Shown: positions 38,293 through 53,559, numbered from the stretch's first letter. The stretch: DNA of 64,000 nucleotides from Chrysomallon squamiferum (GCA_012295275.1 CM022665.1:1774167-1838166); one strand, 5' to 3'. Notes: generated by a model from the sequence alone, not told the origin. Numbers and translations: made by a program.

Positions 38293-38999
38293 AAATATTT
38301 AATTATAAACAGAACAAATATGGGTAAAGAGCGTTTTCTCTTCACATTCCTGATGTGCTTACATTTACAGATATGTTATCTGGCCTGGACAGTGTGAAAT
38401 TTAATTTAAAAGTATATTAGTAAGACATTTGATGGATGTATGTTTCTGTATTGTGTGTGCTGTCATTGGCAGCTGAAGTAGGTTAACAGTGATAAAACAG
38501 CTAACTGGAGAGTAACAGGTGGAGATAAATATATCAGGCACTTTGTCACTGACAGAAATGACAATATTAGCCTGAACCAAAAATTATTATAGGGATGGAT
38601 AGGGGGGTATAAACAATAAGTAACCTATACATAGACTATTTTTGCTCTTCAAACCCCTTCCCTCTAGAAAATGAAAAATAAAACTTGAATAATTGATTAT
38701 TTTTAAAAAATTTCAGTAGTAGCTCATACCTTGGGAGAATAAACATTACAGGATATAAAAGTAGTTTCAGTTCTTTTATTTAATTTTATATGTAATGGTT
38801 CTGTTTTATTTCTCAGTGAGATTGTCCAATCATATTTAATTTAATATCTGGAATTAGTGAATTTTGAAACTTGGAAAACACAGGTTATCAGTATAATTAT
38901 ATCACAATGAGTATGAAGAATACTGAGGCTTTGTGTTTGTATTGAACCATGACCTTGTCAAATGACCTGTCTACCACAGGTTGTGTGAAAATGTACTCT

Positions 39000-39160
39000 G
39001 CCACACACTGACAGCACTCAAACATTTGTAAGTCTGCCGGGACCTGTATGTCACGTCATGCATCAATGACACTCTGGTTGGGTCATGCCAGGTCATCCAT
39101 GGTATGCTGCCGTGTGCAGACGCAAGCAGGCAGACACCTCAGAAGGTTTGTTTTCGTGAT
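39000..39160. promoter_or_regulatory. GC-richer islet with a DR4-type nuclear receptor site
   Basis: GGGTCA (39080-39085), a 4-bp spacer TGCC, and AGGTCA (39090-39095) form a perfect DR4 arrangement. TCACGTCA at 39051-39058 resembles a CRE/ATF site. The islet stands out from AT-rich flanks. A 41-codon frame at about 39048 is present but not convincing as coding. Confidence 0.35.
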
Positions 39161-40855
39161 TTTTGTTGTCTAGGTAGGTGCAGTGTTTAAAGTAAATGGC
39201 AAAGATCAAAGATGAAACTTAGCTAACATCACACCTCTTTGTGAAACTAAACACACACAAAAAATTGCCCACAAGTTTTGGTTTTATATTTGTTTTCACT
39301 TAGACTGGAGATCTGAAGTATTTTGGTGAATTTATTTTTAATGTTTTTAAAAAAAATATATAACAGTAATTTTGTCTTCAGGTAATAAATGGAAAGCCTT
39401 CTTTTTTTATTATTAAACTTTAAAATACTTTGGACAGGTATAAATTAAGACAATAAAACTAAATGTGAAAATCCTTGTTTAATTTGATATGTAACATTAT
39501 ATTTTTATTTCAAATAAACACCTAATCTTCCTAGCTTTTCCCATGCATAATAATTCTAAAAATACCTAATTTGTATAATGGATGAAATTACTAAGTACTG
39601 AAGTTTAAATTTCCTTTTATATTAATATGATCTAAATGGCTATAAAAGTATACAATCTCCTTCTTTTTTTTCATATCTTGTGACATTCACTAAGCTGATA
39701 TTTATAATATTAATGGCAGTTTTAATGTTATCTTATTTACTGTACATTTAGGTGGACATATTGTTTTTACCCAAAGTATCCATTTCTTAATATGAGCTGT
39801 GTGTTTTGACAATTTATTTTGTTTACAGTCTGTTAGTACATGTTTTAACCTAATTTCTTATTTATATAGAGTTGAATAAACATTGCAGAGTTTAACATAA
39901 CAAAATATACTTAGATGTAGTTGTGATTTTTGAAATGCAGTTTAACCTATATAGATAAAATAAAAATGCATGTGTTAATGGTATGTGACTGTTTCATATC
40001 TAGATAACATTTTTAATGTCAGACAAAGCTATACATTAACTATAGCGATACGTTTTGGCAAGCAGTGAAAACTATATGCAGTTATAAATCTTATGATGAA
40101 GAGAACTTTGCTGTAGAGATTATAATTAGGCTGAACAAGGAATTACGAATGGGTGGGTAGATAGGTAAATATATGTATACCCAATTTGATCTTTGAATAT
40201 CAGGACAAAAAACATACAGACACTTGAATAGTTTGGTGGTCAAATAACCAGAAGAGAACAAAAAAAAAACTTTTCTTTACTGTTTACTATTCTTGTTTCT
40301 GGCTTTAAAAACTCAACAAAAGATTTTCTTGTATTTTGTATTCATCACAAACAATAAGGAAGTTCTCAACCATGAACTAAAAATAAGAAGTAATGTACAT
40401 ATAGCCAATGATTTCTTGTAAATTCTGCATCAGTTTTATGACAACCTGAAACCATTGGTAGCTGTTTAAGGAATGGATTAACAAGCAAACCTAGTTATAT
40501 ACTTTATACATCTTGTCCCTGATGATGTCCCTTTGTCCTCAACTTCAGATTTATAATGTCTCTAAATACTGAACTAATCTTTTTATTGTGAATTTTATTA
40601 CGTGCTTCATTATTAAGTTGTTTTAAAATATTTGTATTTTAATGGAAATGTGTAAAGCTTGAAAGCTGCTATGTAAAAACTATGAAAATCTGTAGGGCTC
40701 AAACACTACTATATAAAAACTAAGAAAACTATGTCTGGCAGATAATAATGGCATTCTTGTTGACAAGTTAATAGGACTTGTGTCATGTTCTCTCATTAAT
40801 GTCATCTCTACTTTGAGATGGTATTACTTCCAGACTGGCTCTCTTGTACCATTAT

Positions 40856-40858
<3 letters not shown>

Positions 40859-40893
<35 letters not shown>
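40859..40893 (+). repeat. Poly-T tract (35 bp)
   Basis: Uninterrupted T run. Confidence 0.9.
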
Positions 40894-40896
<3 letters not shown>

Positions 40897-41280
40897 ACAT
40901 CATTATTTATTAAATATCTAATTAGTAGTTATTATTTGTGAAAGAAGTAATATAGTAAAATCATGAAAACCAATTAGTTTATTATGTTTTTTCTTCTAAT
41001 TTTACAAATTGTATTAGAAAAACAAAAACTGAATACTGTTAAATACTTTTCATCTACATAGTTTCTCAGTTTTGATGCATGGTAAAAAAACAAAACAAAA
41101 AAACAACAAACAAGGCAGATATTATTACGAAGTTGTTAATATCTGGAATTAACTGATTTTTGTAACAAACATATTTGAGAAGAATGAGCTCTATAAAATG
41201 TTACGGCTAATATTTATATGAAGGTAACTCCATGAATATGTCAAAAGAGAGAAAGAAAAGAATTAACCATTTGTTCCCAC

Positions 41281-41305
<25 letters not shown>
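41281..41305 (+). repeat. Poly-A tract (25 bp)
   Basis: Uninterrupted A run. Confidence 0.9.
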
Positions 41306-41311
<6 letters not shown>

Positions 41312-43164
41312 GACATCTAAAAGGAAATAGCTGCTTCCTTTTACTAAGACATTTTAATTTTTTTAATTTTTGTTTTTGTGATAAATAACATTTCTTTTTT
41401 TTTTTTTTTTTCAGTATATCCCTGATACGAAAAAAAAGAAAAAAAAATCCAAATATAACGCATTCCTGTAAAGTTAAAATACAGCATATTTCATTAAAAA
41501 AAGAATAACCCTGTATATTCTTACCTCAAGATTAAAAGTAAACATTTCTTTCTAAACACAATCACACGAGTTCAGAGTTTTAAATAGAATAATAATAAAT
41601 GCCAAAACCTTGTGCAGTGTCTTGTGATATGAGCCTTTATGTGCTTTGTCTTCTTTTTTTAAATACTTTTTATGCTTATTTTTTATCAGTTATTTATTTT
41701 ATATTTTGGCTGTCCTGTAATGTAAGTAACATGCTAAGAAGTGCCAGGTTATATTTAAGAAAACTTGACATGTTTCTTCTGATAAATGTTTAAAACTGCC
41801 TGAATGTAAGCTGCTATCACCAGGGACTCTAGTGTAATGAGAATATTATCAACTGTGTCATGATAACATATCTTTACCTGCAAGATGCTGCAGAATAATT
41901 CCCTCTGTTCAGGTACACTTGGAAGGTTTCAGATTTCTTGCAGCTGCTCTTAATGTCCTATTACTGCCTTTGATAAAGAAAGCATTTCAAAATTTATTTT
42001 TAAAAAAAGAGAAAAATAATAATAATAATAATAATTTACAAAATATATAAAAAAAAAACCTCTAGAATACTCAGTTTGGTTCTAAAAATATTTAAATAAT
42101 CAGATACAGATTATTGTTTTCATGGAAACACCAATAGTGGGTGGATGTTTTTTTTTAAATTTACATATTTTTTCATGTAAAAGTATTTTAAAGATGATTT
42201 AATGGTAACTAAAAATTGCCTCTAGCTGTGTCTTTCATTATGCTTTTATTTTAAGATTTTCCTTAAAGCAAAATTATTTATTTTAGACATTAATGTCAAT
42301 AAATAGAAATTTCTACATTTGATGTCTGATATTTCCCCCGAGATATTTCTCAGAACGGAACATTTTTTTGTTTGTCTGTCTTTAGTAAACATGTTTTATT
42401 ATCTTTTTAATTTTCTTTCATTGTTTTAAAGAAACTTATTTTTGATTTTTATTTAGTTCCTAGGATTTTCCAGCTGAGAATTTCATGTGAAATATGTCAG
42501 TGATGATACTGAGTTTACTAAAAGTTCGGTATCAAGTAATTTGGAAGAACTCTTTTATTTTGATCATTATGAAATTCTGAAATAGTACCATTAAATAGTA
42601 ATAAGAATTGTTTTTCTTTGTGTGAGAAAGAAATTAATGCTATATTCTGTGTAAAGCAGACAGGTTGGTGTGTGATTCTTTGTCACATTCTAAGTTAAAA
42701 CAACTCTTTACATAATGTATCCTTTATAACACGTTCTTCTTTTCAAGTCAGTTTTGCAGGAAATACTTACAGTACCAGTGTTTGTCAGATAAATGCTTTA
42801 ATCTTTTCTCAAGTATTTCAAAGTGAAGGATTGGTGGATATAAAATGAGTTGAAAGCCACATGAAAAGCATATGTACAATCCTACAGAAGGTATTTCCAA
42901 TTAAGGTTTTAACACAGACAGGGACGTGCTCAAGTTTTAGTGTTTGCTAATGTAATTGTTGGACTTGGTCACTATTGTTGATGGTTCTTAAAGTCAGAGT
43001 CACACCCAGTTCATGAGTGCTGACCTCTGGTGTCAGTCACTTAGAGTTGTCTCTGTGTTAAAGTCACGACTGCCTTTCAACATCACTGACATGACAAGAT
43101 GTCTGACAGTTCAAAGAACTTACCTGTGTTTTAGAAAATAGATTTCAGACTAGATTTACAAAAT

Positions 43165-43166
<2 letters not shown>

Positions 43167-43208
<42 letters not shown>
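43167..43208 (+). repeat. (CA)n microsatellite
   Basis: About 21 CA units. Confidence 0.92.
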
Positions 43209-43209
<1 letters not shown>

Positions 43210-45002
43210 TTGTTTGACAATGTAATACTTAAAAATGTTAGTGAATTGACTTTTGTTTGATCTAAAAGTATAGTACTGCATCAAGATGTTACATCTTCCA
43301 CAGCAGACTCCTTTTAAAAGAAACCTGTTACACCAACAGTGTTTAGAGTGCACACAAAGAAAGACTTTATTGAATATTCTTATAGAACTTCTGCATCATT
43401 CAGCTGTTACAGTCATTGTGCAAACTTTACAGAGAAATAGCTACCATTAACTTGTTTCTTTCAGACTGAATTATTATCGTTTAGTCAAATATTTTCAAGT
43501 TGAAACTATAAATGTCTGTTAAATAAAGGATAATAACATGGATCTCATCCTAGAATCTAAATCTGGAGCTAAAACGTTATTGTTTCTGCTATTAAAACTA
43601 CATGAGTACTTATGTTAAAAGACTTTTATTAAATTGGTGTAATCTACTTACCTGTTCTTCTTTCCTGTAGTGGCAATACCAAGACAGCGAAACCAGCTGT
43701 AATTAAAGAAAAGTCCTGCTAACAGTAACAACATATTTTTATATCTTTCTGTTTAGTGTGTCATCAGCACTGAGATTAAAACATTATCTGATGTAAAACT
43801 GGGTAAATGTGAAAACAGTTTTGTTTACTGATAATTTCTTTTATTTAAACTTGACTGTATTTACTACTGGATTTTGCTTATATGTAGCTATTTGCAGCTC
43901 ATATTGAATTAACTTGTGCTGTTCAAACTGAGATTAATTAGTTAGCACACTAGACTTGTTTACAAAACTTTAAATAACACAAACATAATTAAACTGGGTC
44001 ATTTTAAAGACTATGCATGTTTAATTGTAACAGAAGACATGTTACAAAAACAACACATATCATCAGACTGACCGGCAGCAGATCAAGCATATGTCCAAAA
44101 TCTGGTCAATGTGATAAATCCTTCTTGACAATATATATATATATAAATCATGTAATTTATCACAAAAACTAACCAGTGAACAATACACATTGATGCTTGT
44201 TTATCTGAATTGTTACTTTTAAACAAAGATTAAGTTAATGTGAGGAAATAATTCACTTTTACAGCTCACCTATATCAAGATGAATTTATTAAATGTGTAT
44301 AAGTATCTATGTCAGTGAATATTTATCATGGAAAATGCAATAAATTATGTGATAAATATTTTTGTAAATTCCATTTGGCTTACTGTGTTGTTGTGTTTTA
44401 TTATTATTTTACTTTCTCTCCATTTTGTTGTATTTTATCTTTCAAATGACTAATATTTCTTTATGTTGAAGACTTCCCCCCCAAAAAAAAAAAAAAAAGG
44501 AAAGAAATATGGCTATTATGTTATCTGATTAGATTTTTCAGCCGGTAATATTGTAGTTTTATCTTCTTTCACCTGTCTGTTCCCATTGTCTGAACAGGTC
44601 TGTGTAATACTGATTGTTATTTGTTAGCAAATCTCTGGTCGCTTTTTTCTCTCTCATCAGGTCAGTGGCTGCAGTTTTCTGGTTTAGAGTTTAGTTTATT
44701 TGTTGTTTGAGTGAGAAAGAAATGATCTATTTGAGATAAGGGAAGACATAAGACTATATATATATATATATGTGCATACATACATATATATATTGCCATT
44801 TCTTGTTACTTTTCTTTTTACTTTTAAGCTGCTGTATAGTATGGTTTGACTTTGTTCAGTCTTGAATCAGTAGCTCACATGTATAATTTTGAGATGTGCA
44901 TTACTCTGTGTCTGAATGTGTATATTTCTCTCTTTCACCATTTTTTTCATAATTTGCATCCAATAACAGTTTTGTTCTTTCTAAAACAAAATGTGTATTC
45001 AT

Positions 45003-45190
<188 letters not shown>

Positions 45191-48100
45191 TCCCTCCGCA
45201 CTATTTTAATTTGGTGAACTGTGAAAACTTGTTGCTGTCCTGTCAACCTGGTGACACATTAATTTACTGCTTCCTGCACCTCGCTTGATTACATCCTCTA
45301 TTTATATTTGTATATCGGATGTGCATTGTTAGAAACCCATCAACTTCCATTATCTCTCAAATATGCCATTGATAAATCCAAACTTAGTATTATGCTGATC
45401 CTATTCATTTTTATATAATGCTTCTTTTTTTTTCTTTTTTTCAGGGGAGGAGTTTATTTTATTTTATTTTTATTTTTTTAAATAGTTCTGAAAGTCACAT
45501 TTTATACTTTGCTTGCAGTTTTCATAAACTATCACTCTGAACAAACATTATATATATGCTCAAGTGATATTATTACTGGTTATTATCTTCAGTGTCAGCT
45601 TCATCCTTGTTTGCAAATGATACAAACAGCAGTCAAGCAGCAAAAAGCACCATTAAAGACAACAAACACATGTTCTCATATCTCCCCTGTTTCTGAACAT
45701 TTCCAAATACTGGCATATTTAATTTAAAATACTTTAATATACTTTACCGTTCAATTCTTTGATTTCAAGATTTACTACAAAGCAGCTGCAGAGTTTAATA
45801 TGTGGCAGCTGATAAGAGACAAGATGTAACACTAAGCGTATCACTTACATTCAGGTATTGTGAGGAGGACAAGACTTTTCTCTCCACACCCTCAATCTCA
45901 TTTTACTACCCGTCACACACTCACAGCTATATGTAACAAACGTAAGCAGTTGAATGTGTAAGAAAACAATAGAAATGTTACTGTGGTATTTCTATGGTAG
46001 AAAGGTCTGTTCTCATCACAGGATTTCTTTTTTGATGCTTATCTGTGTAACATAAAACACGCACACATGTCTTACATGTACAACATTTATGTAATTGTAC
46101 ACAACACATACTGAAGTGGATTCAGTCACACATATTTGATGAGCATGTAGTTAGTTGTGTACAGCATTCAGGATCAGCAAGTACAATGCACACACCCAGG
46201 AATGGATGAATCTACACCTGGATGGATAAACATTTGATAACATGGATTAAGAACTGTGGTATTTATGTTTTTTGACATGGCTTTCAGTGGCTCATTGAAA
46301 GTGAACTGTTACATGCAGGAATGTGACTATCCCTTTCAGACAGTTTTATGACACAAAGTGACACTGGACTAGTTTTCTGTGGTTTGTTGTAGGAATGAAT
46401 GTTGGACAACACCTCAACCTAAGTTGTACTGAAAAAAAGAGAGAGAGAAAGAAATGCTATAGCACCAGTGCAGCTGTCATCATCCATCCTCAGATAGTAT
46501 TTTACTTGTTATAATAACAGCTACAATAACTAAATCAAACTGTAAATAGTGTGAGAGATTAATGTTGGCATAGGTGGACCTAGGATATGTCTGACTGAGA
46601 AGTTTAAAATAATGACCTGAAACTCATGATGATTCATTTCACTGATACTGAAATAAACACTAATTATTCAATCTGTTCTACTCATAATTGACATCTAAGA
46701 GCACAGTGAATTAATAGCAGAATACTAGCAAGAGGAATTAAAATAAATTTTACTTTTTAGCCTTTTTTAACCTTGTTCAACAGACATATTTTACACATCT
46801 GACTTCAGCACCTGGTCACATTTTACATGGAATCAGTTTTGTTCATCTCCTGATACAGAATTACATAAACAGTGTTTTTTCTCTTAACTTCTTGTTTTCC
46901 TGTCCATCATAACTAGTTGATAATGTTACTCTTCCTGCTGGAGGCAGCCTCACAGTTCACACTAGTGACATTTGATTATTTGGAGAACTGAGGGCTGTGT
47001 GTAAACAGAGGCAGGAATTCCAGCCATAATTTAAGCACATATCCATGTAGATGACATTTTACACACTCTTATTTCTCCTCCTCTTTCTGTGACTCAGTCT
47101 GTGATTATGTCATTTCAGGCAATGTCTGTAATTTGATTCCTTTGAATGTCCCTGACCAAAATTTATATTATTATTGTTTATTTTTTCTTTATTAAATTTA
47201 TGTTATAAGTGTTATCATCATTGTCATAAGCCATTTCAAGATAACTTTTTTTTATACCTTTCAACATCAAAAAACTAATTTCAATATCAGAAGAAAAAAT
47301 GGTTGATAGAAAATGGGCTATGTATGTACTTGAATCCAATCTGTATTATTACTGTTGTTATTTTTTTTTTTATTTTTTTTTTTTTTATTGCACAATTATT
47401 TTATAATTTATGCTAAAAAATTTCAATAAAATTTGAAAAAAACAACAACAAACAAATAGACAGAAAATAGAATATATGCACCCTATATGATTATTATTAT
47501 TAATGCTGTTTTACAGTTTACAAATATGTGCATGTGTTTAAAACTGAAAGACTTGTATGACATTCTCCAGAGAATTGCACACACTTTGATCTTATCTTCA
47601 TTGAGAAAAACTGGGACAAGGCCTCAAAGAAAGTGTTAGACTACTCAATTCACTGACCAGTTGAGCAGAAGAAAATAAATAAAACACAAGTTTGTCAGTA
47701 CTGTCAATAAAAGCAGCCATAATTCACAAAATTAACATGCAGTAGGATGCATTATGAAAATACATTTTTATATTAATCAACTTAATGCCTGCCATTTGGA
47801 ATAAAGATTACTGAAATAGTTGTTTTGGTATGTATGAGACAGGCTTGGTAAATTAGTTGTATATGGCCTATATCACAGAATGAAAAAAAAATACCACCAT
47901 GTCACTCTGGAATCTGCAAATTATTGCCTCCATGATAACACTGAATAAACAGTTTGATAATGTTTTTCTGAAATGTTATTTCATTTTATATAACCAGCAT
48001 TTCATGATTCTAAAATATATATGTTTAATAAAGTTTTTCAAAAATTATTAATCAGTAAGTATTTGATTAATTACTGATATAAATAACATTTAATTACTTC

Positions 48101-49366
48101 AGTTGATTCATAAGTTGTTACTAATTTTATACAATTAATTGTTAAAATGAAATTTTCTTTATCTTTTAGGCTTACATTTTATGATACTGTATCTTTTCAG
48201 AGAAATAAAACAAAAATAAACATTAACACAAATTTCTTTAACATTTTTTTTAAATCACTGATAGCAGTAAATGTTTTCTCAAGTGTAAACATATAAAAAT
48301 AAAAACAACTTTTATTGATCTCTTGAAGTTTTAGGAGATAAAATGGCATTTCAGACAATCAGAGATAACAACAAAAAAGATATTTGACAAAGTAGATAAT
48401 GAATCTTTATTTCCAAACACAGAAATGGTCATATTCAATTTATCATTGTGCCAGTCACATTAAAATATAACCTGAGATGAATACAGACTCTTGTTTCATT
48501 GCCCACAGAAAAATGTTAGGATCAGTTTTCTGTTTGTCACCCAAGTCAGAGAATATTCAGTCATGTTGTAATGTCTGTCACCAAGACTTAGTGATAATAC
48601 AGCACAAAAACATGTCAACTTAAACAAGTATGTTGGCACTGACTGATTAACAAGTTAATCTTTTTTATTCCTGTTGCTGGCATGAACATTTTTAGGCTAT
48701 CTTAAAAATAAATTTAGTTTGAAACCCAATCTATCATTTGAGCATTTGTTACAATGTTGTTGATGTTGTTGCTGTTGCTATTCATGATGGAGTTTTTGTT
48801 CATTCTGCTTCTGCTGTTATTCATTCCATCATTGGTACGATGATGCTGACCTCTTATTGTTTTCTTGTTGTTGTTGTTGTTTTTTTTAAAGAAATTTGAA
48901 AAATATGAAGTAACAAATGCTTGTTTTTCCTACCACAGTAAATAAAATAAAACATACTGATTAAAAACATTTTGTTCCATTTAATTTAAATTAAATTTTG
49001 TTTTGTTTTGTTTTAGAGCTTAAAAATATATTTTTAAATTTTCTTCTGCAAAGATATTTGATTAACAGATATAAAATAATAACTTTAATTAATTCCATTG
49101 TGGAAATACTCCTGATATGTTTACAGTTTATATAATTTTGTGGGTTGTATTTAACTCATCTTGCCCAAGCCAGATTAACTGACTAATGATTACAGGAGAA
49201 AGGAAATACAAGAGAAATAAGCAGTAGAAACAGAAGAGTCAGGTTTTCCAGATGTTTTATTGCTTAGAAGGATTCACCTGGTTTTTGTTTGTGTTTTTAC
49301 ACCAAAATATCACTGTTTTACATAACATCTGTTGATGATTCATGTATTAGATATTTCTTTCTCATC

Positions 49367-49404
49367 TTTTTTTTTTTTTTTTTTTATTATTATTATTATT
49401 ATTT
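49367..49404 (+). repeat. Poly-T and (TTA)n tract
   Basis: About 19 Ts, then ATT units. Confidence 0.85.
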
Positions 49405-49715
49405 AGTAAAAACAGTTACAAAACAATAATAATAATAATAAAATAAAAATATAATAATATCCAAATTTAGTCAAAATATACTCTTGCAAAATTTGATTCA
49501 TTAAATAGAAAAAAACCCCACCTTTAGCCAAAAGTAGTTATTTGGACAGAACCTTGTAATTGCAGAAAGCTCTGAAGTTGTCTTTTCATGTTACTTTTTC
49601 TCTTTCATTAATTTTTTATTTTCTATTTTTTTTACTTATTTTTTTTTCTATTTTTTTTACTTTTCAGTTTTTATTTTGATATGTTCTTTTAACTTTAATG
49701 AATCCAACATTATAC

Positions 49716-49716
<1 letters not shown>

Positions 49717-49744
<28 letters not shown>
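49717..49744 (+). repeat. Poly-T tract (28 bp)
   Basis: Uninterrupted T run. Confidence 0.9.
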
Positions 49745-49748
<4 letters not shown>

Positions 49749-51238
49749 CATAATCTTGTCATCTTGACTGTGTGTTAATGAAGTTACATTCATCTGCACC
49801 TGAATTCCTTCATACAACTAAATCGAGATCTCTTCCTAAAATAACACCCGTTAATTCACTGAGAACACACACATTCATCTGGAATCACTCATGTGCATCA
49901 AGATTTCTTGAATCAGTCAGCCTGAACCATTGTCACTGCTGCTATGTGTAATCTCATCAGATTTCAGAAGGTGAAGATGATCAGTTTGGCAGCAAGCAGA
50001 TTGTTTTCCTTCACAACAAAGTCTGAAATCTCATTCCTAACATACTGACTGGAAACAAAGTCCAGGGCATCCAGTATCTAGTGTGGTGTGGGTCATACAG
50101 GATTTCCCAGAATGTTGTCCAGATTAATGATCAGTGAGACTATCTTGTGCTGAATGTACACAGAACATCAAATTACAGACGATCATGTTGCTAGGTCATT
50201 ACAGTCATCTTTTTCTGTTTCATTGAAAAAAACAAAACAACAATAAATATATATATATTTATTTATTTACTATTAATTACTTCTAAAAAGGCTGTAGTTC
50301 ATAATTATGTATGTTGACTTTGTAATTCATAAAATGAATAGTTTTATTTAATTATTTAAATAAGGTGAATTATTAATTGTTATTTATCTATATATGGTGT
50401 GTGTGTGTATATATATATATATACAACAGCCATAACATTTTACATTGGTTGCTTCTATATTGTTTATTTACAAAACATTTACTAATTTCTTAACATGCTA
50501 ACTAAATCTGTGTTCCAGGGTTTATTTTAATTGTGAATAAATGCTCATTTTAGTTCAGCTTATATGTTTTTTTTTTTAGTAAAGTTTTAATTGTTACATT
50601 ATTAAAAGATACAGGCAAAATATTTCTAAGTTCATGATTTCATATGCATAAGAATACTGATTCCCTTGCATTGAAGTGAACTGAGCATATAAATGCATTA
50701 ATCATATTTCTCCTTAATAGACATTATTCTGAATTATAATACAATAAATCATTTGTGCTGTATAAATAAATTACATCATCTATTTTTGTGTCTTTTGCCT
50801 GCCAGCATATCTTGCACTTTATCTCAGCCACAATCTTTCCATATCCTTCACATTCCTTCATTTCAAATAATCTTCACTGTATTTTGTGAAAAAAGGCAAA
50901 GCGTTTTTTCTTCTTTTTTTTTTTTTGGTTTTGTTATTTTTGCTGATATGCTTTTTTTGTTGCTTTTTTTTTGCTTTTTATTGTTTATAGGTCAGTTACT
51001 TTGGATCTGCTAGTTGATATGATTAAACTAGGTGCATCATGTGAGAAAGGGGAGCAGTAATAAAATGACACAGCTATCCAGATATAACCTCTTTTTGAAA
51101 AAAGCTGTCAGAACTTTTTAAATTTAAAAAAAAATATGTATTACAGAATAAATTTATATCTCATACTTTCTCACCCACTCACTCTTTCTCTGTCTCTCTT
51201 CCACGCTTTCTTTCTTTCTCTCAGACCCTGTTTCCTCC

Positions 51239-51242
<4 letters not shown>

Positions 51243-51274
<32 letters not shown>
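51243..51274 (+). repeat. Poly-T tract (32 bp)
   Basis: Uninterrupted T run after a CT-rich stretch. Confidence 0.9.
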
Positions 51275-52536
51275 CCTATTTTTATGGTCACTAAATAACA
51301 TGGTTTTCTGTGTTTTTGAATGTAGCAAAAGCTAAACTTGGCTTAGTAACCTTGATATCTGAAACCAGTCCAGTAACAGTCAGACATTGTAGCAGCCAGT
51401 CTGCTCTTTCCATTCCTTACTGTTTCAGTGGTTCAAGCAAGTTCAAGTTATTAAAAAAAAGAAAAAAAAAAAAACACCTGATACTCCATCATAAATCTGC
51501 TCATGAGACATAAGGTTTACAAATTAGGCAGATAGATGTATTCTCTTACTCAGTTTATTTCTCCTCAAATAACTTCTACAATAACAGATATTACTGTCAC
51601 ATTAAAAAAGAAATGTTTTATGTAATATGTGGTTGGGTGACATTACACATACACACAAACACAGAGACGTGCAGACACACACACATACACACATATAAAC
51701 GAGACAACCACACTACTCATTTCTGATTAACAGCAAATTATCTCTTCTTTTTTTTTAATGTGCCTTCCCAGCGATAGGAAGATATAATATTTTTATTCTG
51801 TCTGAAAAGAACACAGAGGATACAATGACAAGGACTGAATAAAAAAAACCCAACAAAACACAGATAAATCAACCTTATGCAATAATATTTCAAGGATTTT
51901 TTTTTGGATTTTTTATTTCTGATATATTTTTCAAAAATATTCTTTTCGTTAAATCAAACCAGCTGGATGTATTACAGATGTGTCACATAATATTACACTT
52001 GTCAGTGATTCACAATAGGGTGGGATGAGACTAAGAATCATATTTCAACTTATCTGTGTAGTGTCTAGGTAAACTAACGCTATCTGATTGTCACTGGTTA
52101 AATAAAACATTCAGTTAAATAAAACATTCAGTTAAATACAGTGATATTCTGAAGAGGACAGACAATTTCTCCTCATGGTAGGTACTCTACTTTTACCAGT
52201 CTGAAGAAACATCACACAGACATGTGCGACTGTTCAGTAATTCTTTTAGTAATGCTGAAAATGTAGGTGTCTTTTGCTAATTCTTTCTCTCTTTTTTTAA
52301 TTTATTTTTATTGTATTATATTTTTTTATTTATTTTGGTTTCAAGACTTATTTCAAAATCTAATCAGGATTCCTAATTAGCAGATATTATTTATGACAAG
52401 ATCCTCTGTATTATTGCCTATATTTGTTGTTACTTTAGAAACACACTGACAAGACAGTTTATTAACTCAGCTAGTTGGAACTGGATATCAGTGATGACAT
52501 GTTAACTTTGTTTATGACAAGTTTTTATGTCTGTAG

Positions 52537-52604
52537 ATGACAAATATGAAAAGAGGCTGGATGAGATGACAGCATGTAGACGTGATGGCCTTGGGTGTCT
52601 GTGA
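52537..52604 (+). other. Weak candidate terminal exon of the unnamed gene
   Basis: After the acceptor GTTTTTATGTCTGTAG the frame that accepts the phase-1 end of exon 37695-37785 is open for 22 residues: DDKYEKRLDEMTACRRDG, then LGCL and TGA at 52602. It would give a short alternative end. No donor or other support exists. Confidence 0.2.
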
Positions 52605-53000
52605 ATGTTTCCAGTTAGCACAGCCAAGTGTTCTCATTAATGATATTGATGAGGTGTGCAACTTGGCAGTGTTTGTGTTTAATGTGGTCAATCAAAGGTA
52701 AAGTCATTACTTACCACATGTAATTGGTAACTGACAGGTCTGGTTACAGTTCACTTGATCACTCATCACAGCAAAATAATGACAGCCATACATTATCCTG
52801 GCTTTACATTTATCTATTGATTCTTCTGTCTGAATATCAGGCCTGTAATTCCTTCATCTCTCTATCAAACCAATCATTCATTCATTTCTCAGTAAAACCA
52901 GTCATTTATCTCTTATTCAGAACAGTCATAAGTCCATCTGTTGTATTAGTCTTGAAAGTTATTTTTTATTTTTATATTTTGATTTCAATTTTGATTTCAA

Positions 53001-53002
<2 letters not shown>

Positions 53003-53054
<52 letters not shown>
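53003..53054 (+). repeat. (ATT)n microsatellite
   Basis: About 17 ATT units. Confidence 0.9.
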
Positions 53055-53559
53055 ATTTTTTTATGTTATTAACATTCTTTGACAGCAGTTTTTCTTCTTG
53101 TACACTGACTGTTTTTTTGCACTGGTGGAGAAACTCATTTCAGATGACTTTGTTCAGCAAGTGTTATGGTTGATCCTGAGGCAGTAACTACAGTGTTTAG
53201 TTATTATTCTGGTACAAACATCCACTTCTCTGCTTGTCCACACTAATGTGTGGCAATTTTATTATAGTAGTCTTCACAGTGCAGTCTGACAATTAGAATG
53301 CAAATAACTCTCTTGTCATTTAAAATGTGTTTGATTTTTTTTTTTACAACACTTATTTATTTGTTTAATTATATTATGATTAAAATTAAAAGATTTTGTT
53401 TTCAGAAATATTAGTTTATTGTTATTGAATTTTTGTTATTTATTTTATACTTCTATTACTTCACACACTCCTACTACTACTACTGATATATTATTATACA
53501 CAGTTGAAACTGAATTTTTAAAATATGGAAAGAAAAAAATTACATAATTTACACTTTAT

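Noticed and set aside
52724-53173. 149-codon frame on the plus strand
   Set aside because: Half of it is an (ATT)n poly-Leu run and T-rich sequence; no recognisable protein features or coding composition.
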